The notes under the pieces: model-generated | What the model was told of the DNA's origin: nothing | Seen by the model: the letters and a program-made list of their open reading frames with translations, nothing else | The model's database searches: none | Shown here: positions 54,414 to 63,320 of the stretch, piece by piece | Layout: each line of letters begins with the position of its first letter | Position numbering within the stretch: position 1 is the stretch's first letter | Assembly: GCF_032854445.1 (NCBI RefSeq) | Contig: NC_088303.1 | Span: 20,283,501-20,347,500 of the forward strand | DNA: 64,000 nt | From: Liolophura sinensis | Lineage: Eukaryota; Mollusca; Polyplacophora; Chitonida; Chitonidae | Reading direction: 5' to 3' | Made by a program: the position numbers and the translations under genes

Positions 54414-55560
54414 CTAGCGCTGTAGAACGCCATCCGGGGGAAGCTGAGTATCGGGAGGCACTTTAAGCAACTCCTCATGAACGAATCCCCGTCGCGGGCC
54501 ATCCGACGTATCGTTTAGATAGTACAGCACGGGTTCATTAGGCTTTGTGACAGAGCGCCTAAGCCGATATATCTCTAGAGACCACACAGGATCAGTCGCG
54601 CTACGGCGGTCGCCCTCCAGCTCTCCAGGCTGATAGAGATAACGAACGCCAACACCATCGGGGATCTTCCGCTCATTAAGACCTACGGGACGACCTGGAA
54701 CCATCGAGGAAGGCTTATGGGGCACCCCCCTTTGCCTTAATGGCGTCTTTCGGCTTTTTACCGATCAGTCTCGTTGTCTCGTTATTCAGAGCGGCCACAA
54801 CAGAGGGCAGCCGAGCCACCCATTCAGTAGACCGGTGTTCGGGAGGGAGGCGCATCTCCTTGGCGTACTGATGTCCAAAGAGCCGCTCAGCCAGGGTACG
54901 GTTGAAACGCTCCACTATGCCTTGGTCTCGGTGGATATCCACGCGGCCTCGGCGGACTGTGACATCGTGTTTGGCCAGCAGTTGGCTCACCGCACCCATA
55001 AACTCGCGCCCGGGGTCAACTTGGAGAAGCTTCGGCCATCGAACGGGTCCCCGTTTGTAAATGCGAGAGAGAGCATCAGCAAATTCTTTGGAATCTTTAG
55101 TAGCCAGAGGTTCCGCTTCCTTGTAGCGAGAAGCGACATCAACAACTGTCAGCGCGTACTTATACAGCTTCCGGCCTCGCCGATCATGTGGTAGAAATAG
55201 AAGATCAGCTTGGTGGATGTCATTCGGCGTGGAAACATCGAACATAGGCCTCGGTATTTTTCGGGGACGAGGCAGGGATATCTGCCAGATAGGCTGCTTT
55301 TTCAGCCAGGCCTGGACCACATCTTCGGAGACTTTAGCCGCAGTGGCAAGTTTCTGGGTGGCCGCGCGGCCCTTCCAGTACCCACGAGGGCTGTAGTAGA
55401 TATTTGCCAGGCGAGCAGACACTTTACTAGCCATGTCATCAAGGTATTCTAGCAGCCCTCTAACAGATTTGCGACAAAACAGATCGTCGCGGCGCAGAAC
55501 CACCTCACTACTAAGATCGTGCCTGCCATAGGGCGAGGAGCTCGATGGCGAGTCCGGCAC
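54414..55560 (-). pseudogene. Polinton rve-family integrase, frameshifted before its C-terminal domain
   Basis: Inserts the element DNA. The main frame (55560-54715, 281 codons) has an N-terminal segment ending in VSEDVVQAWLKKQPIW, typical of Polinton and retroelement integrases. The core follows with acidic residues in NDIHQADLL (about 119), LLQVDPGREF (182) and GIVERFNRTL (217), a DDE triad with about 35 residues between the last two. At a six-G run on the coding strand (54730-54725) the frame shifts by one. The remaining 100 codons (54725-54414) encode a VRYLYQPGELEGDR ... WSLEIYRLRR segment, resembling the small C-terminal SH3- or chromo-like domain. One base lost or gained in the run would explain it. 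It starts 13 bp after the neighbouring gene's stop. Confidence 0.87.
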
Positions 55561-55572
55561 AGTCAGTTCGGA

Positions 55573-56022
55573 TTACTTGGTGAGTTTTGCGATTCCGTAA
55601 CTCACACACACAACCACACACATCACCAGGATGACGAAGGTCACCTCGCGGTGTTTTTGATCTTCACTAGGCACATAGAAATCGGAGAGCTGTGGCTCTG
55701 AGCACAGCAGCGCGTCGCGTGCATCGGGTGTAAGAGTTTTGCCCGTGACCCTAAAATACTCGTGGATTGCAGCGTCAACATTCCGGAACGTTTGGACAGC
55801 GTGGCCCTGGCGGCGGAGTTCATTGTTGATCCAGTCCAAGCGCTCAGTGCGCTTTCGGGCCCATTTTTCCTGGGCGGCTTGGAGCTGCTCTACAGCGCGG
55901 TCATGGCGCCTCCGCTCTTCGTCGACACCGGAATTCCTCAGCATCGAAAACATATAGCTGCTCCCGCTGAAGGCCAAAGCGTTTACGAGGTCGCCGCCCA
56001 TCATCATTGCGATGGAGGCCAT
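55573..56022 (-). CDS. Polinton protein of unknown function with C-terminal membrane segment
   Basis: 149 residues, open throughout. The N-terminus is Met/Gly-rich (MASIAMMMGGDLVNALAFSG). The middle is charged and probably coiled (EERRRHDRAVEQLQAAQEKW and on). A single hydrophobic segment (VTFVILVMCVVVCVSYGIA) lies near the end. It sits in the minus-strand cluster between the integrase and a 79-residue gene, with stops and starts nearly touching, which suggests one transcription unit. It may be a virion membrane or core protein; no family recognised. Confidence 0.65.
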   Translation of the reverse strand: MASIAMMMGGDLVNALAFSGSSYMFSMLRNSGVDEERRRHDRAVEQLQAAQEKWARKRTERLDWINNELRRQGHAVQTFRNVDAAIHEYFRVTGKTLTPDARDALLCSEPQLSDFYVPSEDQKHREVTFVILVMCVVVCVSYGIAKLTK

Positions 56023-56024
56023 TA

Positions 56025-56264
56025 CTACTTGATTATATTGGGAGGAAGGAGCCCTTGTTTAATTAGCAGGTCCTTCGAAAACATGGCCAGGCCTACATCT
56101 GCAATGACCATGCCGACGTCACGGGGTGTTAAGTCCAGCTTCGGGAGGGCTCCTTTCAGGAACATCTGGCCGAGACGAGCGTACCCAGTAGCCAGGGGAG
56201 AGACCACAGCGGCGTGGTAGGCCGCGTTGACTAGCACTTTTCCGTCACCGGGTGGAGTAGACAT
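56025..56264 (-). CDS. Small Polinton protein, 79 residues, unknown function
   Basis: The start MSTPPGDGKVLVNAAYHAAV and the amphipathic segment LTPRDVGMVIADVGLAMFSK suggest a compact soluble or peripheral protein. It ends three bases before the next ATG and overlaps the preceding gene's 3' end by 20 bp, so it is cotranscribed. No homologue can be named by eye, but the open frame in a gene-dense virus-like cluster supports it. Confidence 0.6.
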   Translation of the reverse strand: MSTPPGDGKVLVNAAYHAAVVSPLATGYARLGQMFLKGALPKLDLTPRDVGMVIADVGLAMFSKDLLIKQGLLPPNIIK

Positions 56265-56721
56265 GCTGATCTATATAGAAAGGGTCGCGACGTGTATTCA
56301 AATGGAGATTCTTTTCTTGCGGCGTGATATCTGCATGCCGTGAAATATCTGCACCTCGTGCATACGGCGTAATATCTGCACGTCGTGCTGTACAGCGGTT
56401 GCGCCACGCGCGTAGCAACACAAGCACTGCAAGGCCGCCAACGCCTAATAACGCTAGTTCCGCCCTCCAGCGGGTAATTTGGTGTGCATTCGTAGAATCC
56501 GGTTTTTTCGCAAAATCTGCGGCTCCCCCCTCCTTCGTATAATCCGGTTCCTTCGGCTGTTTCTTGGTGGAATCAGCTGCGCCAAGCAAAGCAGCCTTTG
56601 CCTCGCGAAGCTCGTCCTTGAACTTTTCAGCCTTGGCCTTTCTCGCTGCAGCACCCGCTCGACCCGCAGCGACTCTTTTGGGGTTCTTCGCAGGGCCGTC
56701 ATTCGTAGAATCCGCTGTCAC
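56245..56721 (-). CDS. Basic Polinton protein with one membrane segment
   Basis: 158 residues. The first 50 are Ala/Lys/Arg-rich (RVAAGRAGAAARKAKAEKF), like a DNA-binding or condensing tail. Charged spacer follows, then a hydrophobic stretch (LALLGVGGLAVLVLL, about 90-105) and an Arg-rich end with short DITP/ADIS repeats. Its start overlaps the end of the upstream gene by 23 bp. It could be a core or membrane-anchored virion protein; the role is inferred only from composition. Confidence 0.6.
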   Translation of the reverse strand: MTADSTNDGPAKNPKRVAAGRAGAAARKAKAEKFKDELREAKAALLGAADSTKKQPKEPDYTKEGGAADFAKKPDSTNAHQITRWRAELALLGVGGLAVLVLLRAWRNRCTARRADITPYARGADISRHADITPQEKNLHLNTRRDPFYIDQHVYSTR

Positions 56722-57262
56722 CCCCTCCTCTTCCTTCGGGCCTTACGGATTCGTTGTACTCATGTTCCTCTGAATCATCATTTCTAGGAGAGCAGTGGTG
56801 TTTAAATGAGCAGTGCTCAGTAGTGGTTAGCGCCATGGTTAACGGTGCCAAGTACTTACCATAGCAGTAGTATAGCCAACAGCTAGCACTGCTAAGCGCC
56901 TGTTCAACAAATGGGTCGGTGGCGAGCTGTGCCATGAGCATTGGTCGATTCTCGGGTGGAATTGGTAGGAGCCAGCTGGCTGCCCTTACATATGATCTCA
57001 AGAATATACCTCTGAGACCGTCAACCATCCGCGCACCGAGCTTAGCCTCATACCGGGAGTGCAGCCTTTCAACGTCTTCGTCGCTCATGGCGTCGATCTC
57101 AGCGGCTGTTACGTCTTTTCCCAGATATCGCTTGACCTGCCCACCCACTGCAAATGCCGGCAGCCTATCCCTGAGCTGCTGTGCATGTTTGCTGGGCTGT
57201 TGGCTGGGCTTCTCCTCCTCATCTGCGTTGAGAATACCGTCTATAATCTCGTCGGTATCCAT
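56699..57262 (-). CDS. Polinton protein of unknown function, 187 residues
   Basis: An acidic N-terminus (MDTDEIIDGILNADEEEKPS) is followed by a helical region (RYLGKDVTAAEIDAMSDEDV) and a moderately hydrophobic segment (QALSSASCWLYYCYGKYLAPL). A variable charged tail follows. It sits between the packaging ATPase and the basic membrane protein in the same orientation, 19 bp after the ATPase stop. No family is recognised. The final 40 residues are of unusual composition and may be altered by a shift. Confidence 0.6.
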   Translation of the reverse strand: MDTDEIIDGILNADEEEKPSQQPSKHAQQLRDRLPAFAVGGQVKRYLGKDVTAAEIDAMSDEDVERLHSRYEAKLGARMVDGLRGIFLRSYVRAASWLLPIPPENRPMLMAQLATDPFVEQALSSASCWLYYCYGKYLAPLTMALTTTEHCSFKHHCSPRNDDSEEHEYNESVRPEGRGGGDSGFYE

Positions 57263-57281
57263 TAATAATATGTAGTCGCGA

Positions 57282-57902
57282 CTACGTGTAATATATAATC
57301 TTAGATGTGGCGGGCGTATCAGTCATTAGCAGGAGCTTAGAATGCGGATTGTTCTTGAGCTTCTGTCGAACCTCTGCCTTTTCGCTCTCGGCCTCGATGA
57401 TGTGGTTCTCCTCCAGGCATTCGTTGAATGAGTGCCGATCTTTGCAGTGGAATAAAGCCACCCACCTTGTCTGCTCGCGAAAGTCTTTGAGGACGGCGTT
57501 GTACTTCTGAGTGAGGACCCAGACGTTTTGCTTTGCATGACGGCCCGAGAAAGCCATGAATGACAGCATTTTTTGTTTCTTCTTCATCGCCTCTAACGCG
57601 CTACAATCATCGATGATGTATAGGGTGGGCTCCCCCTCGAACAATCTGTAGAAAGCTCTCAGGCAGTCGTTGAGCCGCTCGCCGGGATCAAAACAATAGA
57701 CCTCAGGGTCAGACAGTATCCATCGCCGCCGGTACGCCTCGTTATGCTTAGGAGTGGGGCACAGGATCACAATGTGACGAAAGAAACCGCGGAAAGGCCC
57801 CTCAAGGAGGTCTAGCACGAAGACTGTTTTGCCACAGTTCGTCTGCCCGCAGATAATCGCGCAGTGGGCGTCATCAATAAAGCGCGCTAACGAATCTACC
57901 AT
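57282..57902 (-). CDS. A32-type genome-packaging ATPase (FtsK/HerA superfamily)
   Basis: Motor that drives DNA into the capsid in Polintons and related large DNA viruses. 206 residues, about the usual length, and uninterrupted. Walker A is GQTNCGKT (residues 19-26). Walker B is TLYIIDDCS near residue 95, with the two acidic residues in place. A downstream VWVLTQKYN carries the conserved glutamine of sensor type. The start at 57902 overlaps the end of the capsid gene by about 29 bp, so the two are likely on one transcript. It remains intact although the capsid and polymerase genes are broken. Confidence 0.9.
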   Translation of the reverse strand: MVDSLARFIDDAHCAIICGQTNCGKTVFVLDLLEGPFRGFFRHIVILCPTPKHNEAYRRRWILSDPEVYCFDPGERLNDCLRAFYRLFEGEPTLYIIDDCSALEAMKKKQKMLSFMAFSGRHAKQNVWVLTQKYNAVLKDFREQTRWVALFHCKDRHSFNECLEENHIIEAESEKAEVRQKLKNNPHSKLLLMTDTPATSKIIYYT

Positions 57903-59188
57903 TCTCGATGTGCAGCTTTGCGTCCATGATCACATAGAGATGTACGTTCAACACGCCGGGCTCCTCTCTCTCTTTTGTCACCTGTATCGTAATCCCCTCG
58001 CTGGCGTTCAGAACGCGCCTCCCACTGCCATGCAGCTCGTCATCGTCGCTTGTCCGAAGGTCAAGCCAGAAGGCGTGCTTGTGCGTCAAGAACTCTTCTA
58101 GGGAGACGTCTGCCAGGCCTAAGTCTTTAACGACCCTGGCCACCTCAGGGTCCCGCTTTCGTAGGGGTGAGCTGGCGAAGAACCTCTGGACCTCGCCCCA
58201 CTGCTGGTATGCCCGCATGCCCTGGCTGTACAGCTGATTGGGGACCCCTTCTATTGTGACTTCTACTTTGGTGATCTTCGGGTTGTAGAAGAATTCCGAC
58301 CTCCTATTTCACGGGGTTCCTTTAGTCTCGAACAGCATGAGGATGCCCTTCATTGCTCTAGCAGGCGTGTTCAGGTTTATATTCCAGAGAGTATCAGACT
58401 TGTCCTTCACAAAACTTTCGGTGGCGGAGGACGCGATCATACAGAATGGAAACGCCCCTGGCAAACTGGGCGCGGATCTGTCTAGCGAGCTCCCCTTCAG
58501 TGACCATATCGAACTCCAGGCTGATGTTGTCGATGGTGTAAGTCGCGTCGACATCGTCTGTTGCCCGGATGACCCGGCCGTAATCGTTGAACGTCAGTTC
58601 GTACTCCAGTCGGTCGGCCAAGGCACTCTGATAGAATGGCATGTGGCTATCTAGAAGCTCAAAGTCTAGCGGGATGTGGAACCGGCTGCCAAAGGCGCGA
58701 GCGATGGCATTTTCTCCAGCATCGTCGTCACTTGCGTCCTCCGCTCCGACTCGAAGTTTAAGCATGTTTTCGCTGCCAATGCCTTGATAGGCCGCATTCC
58801 TCCGTTCGTTTTTGGTCAGCCATAAGTCGCCATAGCAATGAAACACATCAGAGTCGTCGATGGACATTACCTCATTCCCGCTGATTCTGATCGTGGTTTT
58901 CTTGACTACTGCGCGTTCGAGATTCCCGACCACTGTGGCGTTCGGGTCGGATGAATTGATCGTGATCGAGAAGGCCAAGCGCACGGTACCGGGCACAGTG
59001 ACGTCATTTGGGCCGAGGTTGGGGAAGCGGACCAAGAGTTGCTGATTCTGGTCGATCGTACTCGGGTTGTTGGTGACGACCAAGGACTGGTGTACACCTT
59101 GTACCCCCCTAGGCTTACGGAGTGTTCTGAAGGGGTTTAGCCTGCGTCCGTATGCATCCATTGTATGTATTGAAGGTATACCTTGCAA
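57874..59188 (-). pseudogene. Polinton major capsid protein (double-jelly-roll type), frameshifted and with a stop
   Basis: Structural gene of about 438 codons read from 59188, with an alternative start at 59161. Segments in order are LVVTNNPSTIDQNQQLLVRF, VPGTVRLAFSITINSS, TTIRISGNEVMSIDDSDV, WLTKNERRNAAYQG and FDMVTEGELARQIRA. A one-base frameshift lies near 58440-58465. The next frame carries SDTLWNINLNTPARAMKGIL and reaches a TGA at 58309-58311. The same frame then continues open through EGVPNQLYSQGMRAYQQW to the end at 57874 (HLYVIMDAKLHIENG), so the TGA looks like a point mutation. Position beside the ATPase and size fit the capsid protein. Its sequence differs from the capsid type at 41-42 kb. 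Confidence 0.75.
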
Positions 59189-59242
59189 TGTTCAATACGA
59201 GGATTATGGCAGACTTCGGCTGTGATAATCCGGTATTCGACG
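59162..59242. promoter_or_regulatory. Divergent intergenic region between capsid and membrane-protein genes
   Basis: The capsid gene reads left and the next gene reads right from either side of about 80 bp. This is the only divergent gap in the left part of the element, so it probably drives both transcripts. No TATA box is obvious. Confidence 0.3.
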
Positions 59243-59898
59243 ATGCCCAAGAGGACAACAACATCGACGACGAACAGACACGCGAATAACCTCGCCAAGC
59301 TGTCAAGTCTCGATAAGGACATCGCAAAAGAAAAATGGAAGTTGGGGGAGGCCCCTGATGAATTCTCCCGGAGCCGGATCGAAGACCGGATAAGGAATCT
59401 CGAGGACGAGAGGGTGGCCTCTTTAACGGCCGAAGCCCTGCGCACGCAAATACGCCGCACCAAGCAGACGGTCGATCGCATCCTACACAAGGATACTAGT
59501 CTGGCCGAGCGCGTCCGCACCCTCTTCCGGGAGCAGGGAATAACCGTGGTCTCCATTCTCACGGCAATTGGGATGGCGATCTCGACACTGGGGCTAGCGA
59601 TAAAGTTGGCGCTGACTGGCGGGTCCGGCCAACACCACCTCCATCCGACGGGCGTGCTCTTAAAGCATGGGTGAAAAAGCATCTCCAGTCCCTGGCGCGC
59701 GCCCTTGGCAAGCTGGCTGGGAAGGCTGACGCTGCGATTCCGGGTATTATTGGCGGTATCGTGTCCTGGCTACTGAACCTTCTCGGGAAAGCGGCTGGGT
59801 GGCTGGTCGATAATGTCTGGGCTTTAGTCGTCGCAGTAGGTGGTCTAATGCTCGTGGCTGTTCACAAGTATTTAACGCATAGTCCACAGCAGCAGTAA
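59243..59898 (+). pseudogene. Two-part Polinton membrane protein, frameshifted
   Basis: First part: a basic, charged N-terminus (MPKRTTTSTTN, chosen because it lies outside the capsid gene), a coiled region (DKDIAKEKWKLGEAPDEF), then SLAERVRTLFREQGITVVSI and a hydrophobic segment. A one-base shift near 59628 breaks the frame, which ends at TGA (59672-59674). The second frame, open through this junction, holds a Pro-rich linker, then AWVKKHLQSLARALGKLAG and long hydrophobic segments (GIIGGIVSWLLNLLGKAAGW, then NVWALVVAVGGLMLVAV). The two parts probably form one protein of about 215 residues with three membrane segments. Its role in the virion is unknown. Confidence 0.6.
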
Positions 59899-60408
59899 GC
59901 CGATACCAACCCCAGGGACGACGATGGCTGTCTTCTGCGAATCGTGATTCTTCTGCTTTGGAAATAGGGGTTCTTGTTTGCCTCCGGCGGCAGCAACATG
60001 CTGAACGTGAGCGGTGGGTGGTGGGACGCTTTCTTGTGGCTCAACGATCCCGTGGGAAGGTGCGCGCTTGTGTAAAGTGGGCGGCACTTTAGCGTTCACA
60101 CCCTCATTGGCTCCTAGATTCTGGTCCTCTGTGGACACGACGATTTTGTTGTTGTAGTTCGCCACATGGCCAATCTGCAGAAGCATGTCGCTGGGGGCCA
60201 TATATAGGCCAATGCCATACACAAAGTCTACAGCGCTTCCGGCATACTGTAGCACGTCCTGGTAGCGTTTGATAGCAGACGGAAGGTCGATCGGAGAGGA
60301 AATAGCGTCTTCAACGTTCGCGGCAAACTGTTTTTGCGCGTCGAAGGCTGTGCCCGTGCCTAGAATACGCGCCCTTGTTTGCGCTTGGGCGCCTAGAATA
60401 GCCCACAC
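59872..60408 (-). CDS. Polinton protein with C-terminal membrane anchor, unknown function
   Basis: 178 residues and uninterrupted. The N-terminal half is helical (AQTRARILGTGTAFDAQKQF, then SAIKRYQDVLQYAGSAVDFV). The middle is Pro/Val/His-rich and probably disordered. The end is a hydrophobic anchor (TAIVVPGVGIGLLLLW). It follows the 60436-61189 gene closely in the same direction and overlaps the 3' end of the + strand membrane gene by 27 bp. It is likely a virion component. Confidence 0.6.
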   Translation of the reverse strand: MWAILGAQAQTRARILGTGTAFDAQKQFAANVEDAISSPIDLPSAIKRYQDVLQYAGSAVDFVYGIGLYMAPSDMLLQIGHVANYNNKIVVSTEDQNLGANEGVNAKVPPTLHKRAPSHGIVEPQESVPPPTAHVQHVAAAGGKQEPLFPKQKNHDSQKTAIVVPGVGIGLLLLWTMR

Positions 60409-60435
60409 GTGTGTCCGGATGGAATCGTTTAGGCG

Positions 60436-61189
60436 CTATACGCCCGTCTGCGTGAATCCTTGGGATGTGTCGACAATGAACGCCGCCCAAACCTCCTCGG
60501 CGTCCTGCTCGATGTAGTCGACGTGGAGCGCTGTAGGCTTTCTAGAGAACGACATCCTGCTCCAATCGAAGATCCCATCGCCAATGGGGCTGTAGCCCGT
60601 TCTCGTGACATAGTAATATGCCACTCCGAGGCCGTGATTCACCCCCTTGCGCCTCCAGTCTGTGTGCGTATCTACGTGGAACTCCCTACAAATCCTCTCA
60701 TAGGCCCTTTTGTCGTATGTCTTCGAATGTCGCCCACGCTCTGTCTTGTGGCAGGGGGGCCTGGATCTCTTCCAAGACCCGCCTAACTTGGTAATACACA
60801 TGGAACGTGTACAGGGCCCTTATTCGTTGGTCGGGGGCGAGAAGATGGTCTTTTGCAGAGACGCCACAGCCCGTGGTTGCGCACCAGACCGCGAAGTTCA
60901 CTTGGTTCTGCCAGAATTGCATAGGATTGGTGTTTCAGGCCCAAACAATGTCATTGCTGGTTATCTTTGGCAGCCGGTACTTGGCCAACACATCTGTGAA
61001 CTGGACTGGAAAGGCCTTCTTTTCATCGATGTAGATGTCAAATCGCGTGAGCTGCTCTGCGTGGGTTTGGATACTATGAAATGCCCCGGCCTTGTAAGTG
61101 GCCTCTCTGTTGAACCTGTAAGCCTGGCTAATCATCGTGGCTAAAATGTTCATCACATTGACTGACATTCTAAATGGGGCACAGCACAC
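60436..61189 (-). pseudogene. Polinton virion-type protein (possibly minor capsid), broken by a stop and a frameshift
   Basis: Read from 61189: SVNVMNILATMISQAYRFNR, then IYIDEKKAFPVQF and IVWA before a TGA at 60937-60935. The same frame continues after the stop (NFAVWCATTGCGVSAKDHLL, FHVYYQVRRVLEEIQAPLPQ), so the TGA replaces a sense codon. A one-base shift near 60718 then moves the reading to a frame with YDKRAYERICREFHVDTHTD and GVNHGLG, ending at 60436. About 250 codons in all. Similar proteins recur in invertebrate Polintons, where I believe they are virion proteins; the exact role is not certain. Confidence 0.55.
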
Positions 61190-61853
61190 GCTGCATCATG
61201 CCCTTAACAACCTCGACGGCTGCCTTAAAACCGCCCTTCGCGAGATAACATTCTACCCAGCCTGGGTGAATATCCCCACCGGAGTGGGCTTCTTGCTTGA
61301 GGGCATACGTGTTGAAGTGCCGACGGGCTACTACAATGTCTGTACGCTGGACAAGGACATATTCCGCCCGCATGGGATTTCTCTGGGATTGAATGAAGCC
61401 ACGGGCCGGTTAGTCCTTACCCTCCCTAGAAATGTCTTCATAATACTCCAAGAGCTTGCCCCCATCTTAGGGTTCTCCGACGGGATTGCGCCCATAGGGG
61501 GGACTATGGAGGGTGAAAATCTACCTAACTTGGTCACACACAAAGAAGTCTTCGTGCATTTGGATGAACTGAGCACCTCAGAAAACGTGAGAATAACCTC
61601 AGATTTCGGTGGCGGTTCAACACTACTTCAGGCCATCGCCGTGACTGGTGAAGGGATAAACTGCGGGAAGACGGTTTCATTTCCCAACCCACAGTACAAA
61701 GCCTTGCGCGCCGACTATATAACGCACTTGACCGTGGCACTTTTAGACAAAAACGGCAAGTATATTAATGTAGAGTACCTCAGTGCTACCCTAGAAATAC
61801 AATATGGAGTATGGTGGACGCAGCCGGTCCCAGGTCTGCGTGCCTGTCTTTAA
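61137..61853 (+). CDS. Polinton fibre-like or minor virion protein, intact
   Basis: 238 codons, uninterrupted. ATGs at 61137 and 61146 are both possible. Segments: FITLTDILNGAQHTLHHALN, REITFYPAWVNI, a VEVPTGYYNV motif and ILQELAPILGF. The C-terminal half has TVSFPNPQYKALRADYITHL and ILNVEYLSATLEIQY-like strands (exactly INVEYLSATLEIQY). The PTGYY word followed by a helical stretch parallels PAGYYPSPKDL in the fibre-like pseudogene at 42703-43540, so the two may be homologous virion proteins of different Polintons. The 5' end overlaps the opposite-strand gene by about 50 bp. Inference only. Confidence 0.6.
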   Translation: MAKMFITLTDILNGAQHTLHHALNNLDGCLKTALREITFYPAWVNIPTGVGFLLEGIRVEVPTGYYNVCTLDKDIFRPHGISLGLNEATGRLVLTLPRNVFIILQELAPILGFSDGIAPIGGTMEGENLPNLVTHKEVFVHLDELSTSENVRITSDFGGGSTLLQAIAVTGEGINCGKTVSFPNPQYKALRADYITHLTVALLDKNGKYINVEYLSATLEIQYGVWWTQPVPGLRACL

Positions 61854-62647
61854 GCGACTTGGCAGATGTGTCGGAGTTCGAACTTCAAGGCCAGGAAGGT
61901 AAAATCTACGCCTTCCAGTTTCAAAGTGGCAGGTACAGCCGCAAAAATATTAAGGGGGGGGGGGGGGAAGCAGAGCCTGCCACGTTTGCTTCCCTTCAAG
62001 ATGTCTCATCCTCTGTAGAGCAAGAGCGCAGGTCGCCTTCTGAGGTGATTGAAGAACAAAAAGTCTCATTAATTCGCTTTGAAGACCACTTTGTTCTTGC
62101 CAGAGCTCGCGACCCCGATTGGTTTATAGATGTGAAGGTGACACCGATGACGGTCCAGGCCGATATAACCAAGGTGAAAAAAGTTTTCAACTCCGGAACC
62201 TCTTTCGTGTCGTGGGTACCAGTCAGCAAGTGTTATCTAGCTAAGGGTGTAAGAGGTGACTTAGCACTATCTGCGGGCGAAGGTGTAGATTCCGCACTTC
62301 TTATAGGGCAAACAAGTATATCTTTGTCCATGATAGAAATAAACCCTGGATCTATACTTATCTTCAACATCATACTTGGCGCTGCCTCTCAGCGCCGTGC
62401 CTCCTTGATTACCGGTGTGAGACTAAAGTGGCCTGCAGAGCACAATGGAAAGGAGCTCAGACTTATGATCAAATTACCGGCCCAGGGCGACCCGGTCATC
62501 CGGAGCTCTCTCGAGGATATACGGGTCTTTGTAGGGAGCGATGCCAAACTCGATTACATCTATTTAGAGTTCGGTATAAAACTTATAAGCTTTCGTGTTA
62601 GTATTCCCGATGACGATTTAGAGCTTACCGACGTTGTTGATTCGTAG
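61811..62647 (+). CDS. Polinton protein of unknown function, 278 residues, with G14 run
   Basis: Open from 61811 to TAG at 62645-62647, overlapping the upstream gene by about 43 bp. Early residues include FELQGQEGKIYAFQFQSGRY. A run of fourteen G (61954-61967) encodes four glycines at about residues 49-52 and sits in frame, but such runs slip, so the exact frame upstream is uncertain. The remainder is strand-rich (DWFIDVKVTPMTVQADITKV, YIYLEFGIKLISFRV) with no membrane segment. It is probably a virion or structural protein by position; no family recognised. Confidence 0.55.
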   Translation: MVDAAGPRSACLSLSDLADVSEFELQGQEGKIYAFQFQSGRYSRKNIKGGGGEAEPATFASLQDVSSSVEQERRSPSEVIEEQKVSLIRFEDHFVLARARDPDWFIDVKVTPMTVQADITKVKKVFNSGTSFVSWVPVSKCYLAKGVRGDLALSAGEGVDSALLIGQTSISLSMIEINPGSILIFNIILGAASQRRASLITGVRLKWPAEHNGKELRLMIKLPAQGDPVIRSSLEDIRVFVGSDAKLDYIYLEFGIKLISFRVSIPDDDLELTDVVDS

Positions 62648-62657
62648 GACGGACAAT

Positions 62658-63320
62658 ATGGGACGACTGTACCCAGCGATCACGGATGAAGAGCCGACGG
62701 ATGACCATCCCTTGACCCCGACCGCGCCGATGGTTGAAAACCCCCCGGAGGGCGTGGCGCACGCCCATCGCCTGCAGTATATCAGCGAAATACAGAGGCA
62801 GCTTGAATCTGAGCGAGATCTCCGCCTGGCCCTGTACAAAAAGTACCGGCGCGGTGTCTTAGCCGCCGAGGCCCTTGATTCGGCCATGCTCACGGCCGGT
62901 TTGGGACTAGGGGTTGCAGGCGTGGGACTACTCACAACAATAATTGCAGCCCCTGCTGTCTTGGTCATGGAAGCTGCGGCCCTAGCTTGCGGTGTCTTAA
63001 ATTTCGCCGAAAAATTCGTTAGCCGCCGACTTCACGCAAAGGCCAAGAAACATAACGATATACGGCTGTTGACTGAGGCTAAACTTAACAGCATCCGTGC
63101 GCAGGTATCTACGGCATTATCTGATGGTGTTATTTCGGACGTAGAGTTTAAGCAAGTCGTTCAGGGGATCAAGAACTACTCTGATCTGAAGCCGAAGATA
63201 CACGCTAAGTCTCGTAAGGCATTCAACGCCGTAGAGATCGATGAAAGCACGAAAAAACAGCTTATAGATCGCGGCCGAAAACTAGCTCGGCAAGAGCTGA
63301 AAAACGCTCTTTCCGAATGA
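62658..63320 (+). CDS. Polinton protein with central membrane segments, intact
   Basis: 220 residues from the ATG at 62658, 10 bp after the previous stop; this was preferred over an upstream in-frame ATG at 62634 that lies within the preceding gene. Charged N-terminus, a helical stretch (YISEIQRQLESERDLRLALY), KKYRRGVLAAEALD, then a Gly/Ala/Leu-rich hydrophobic region (LTAGLGLGVAGVGLLTTIIA, PAVLVMEAAALACGVL). A helical C-terminus follows (KKHNDIRLLTEAKLNSIRA, DGVISDVEFKQVVQGI). Resembles uncharacterised proteins common in invertebrate Polintons. The arrangement suggests a membrane-active virion protein, but no activity is shown. It ends next to the right inverted repeat. Confidence 0.65.
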   Translation: MGRLYPAITDEEPTDDHPLTPTAPMVENPPEGVAHAHRLQYISEIQRQLESERDLRLALYKKYRRGVLAAEALDSAMLTAGLGLGVAGVGLLTTIIAAPAVLVMEAAALACGVLNFAEKFVSRRLHAKAKKHNDIRLLTEAKLNSIRAQVSTALSDGVISDVEFKQVVQGIKNYSDLKPKIHAKSRKAFNAVEIDESTKKQLIDRGRKLARQELKNALSE

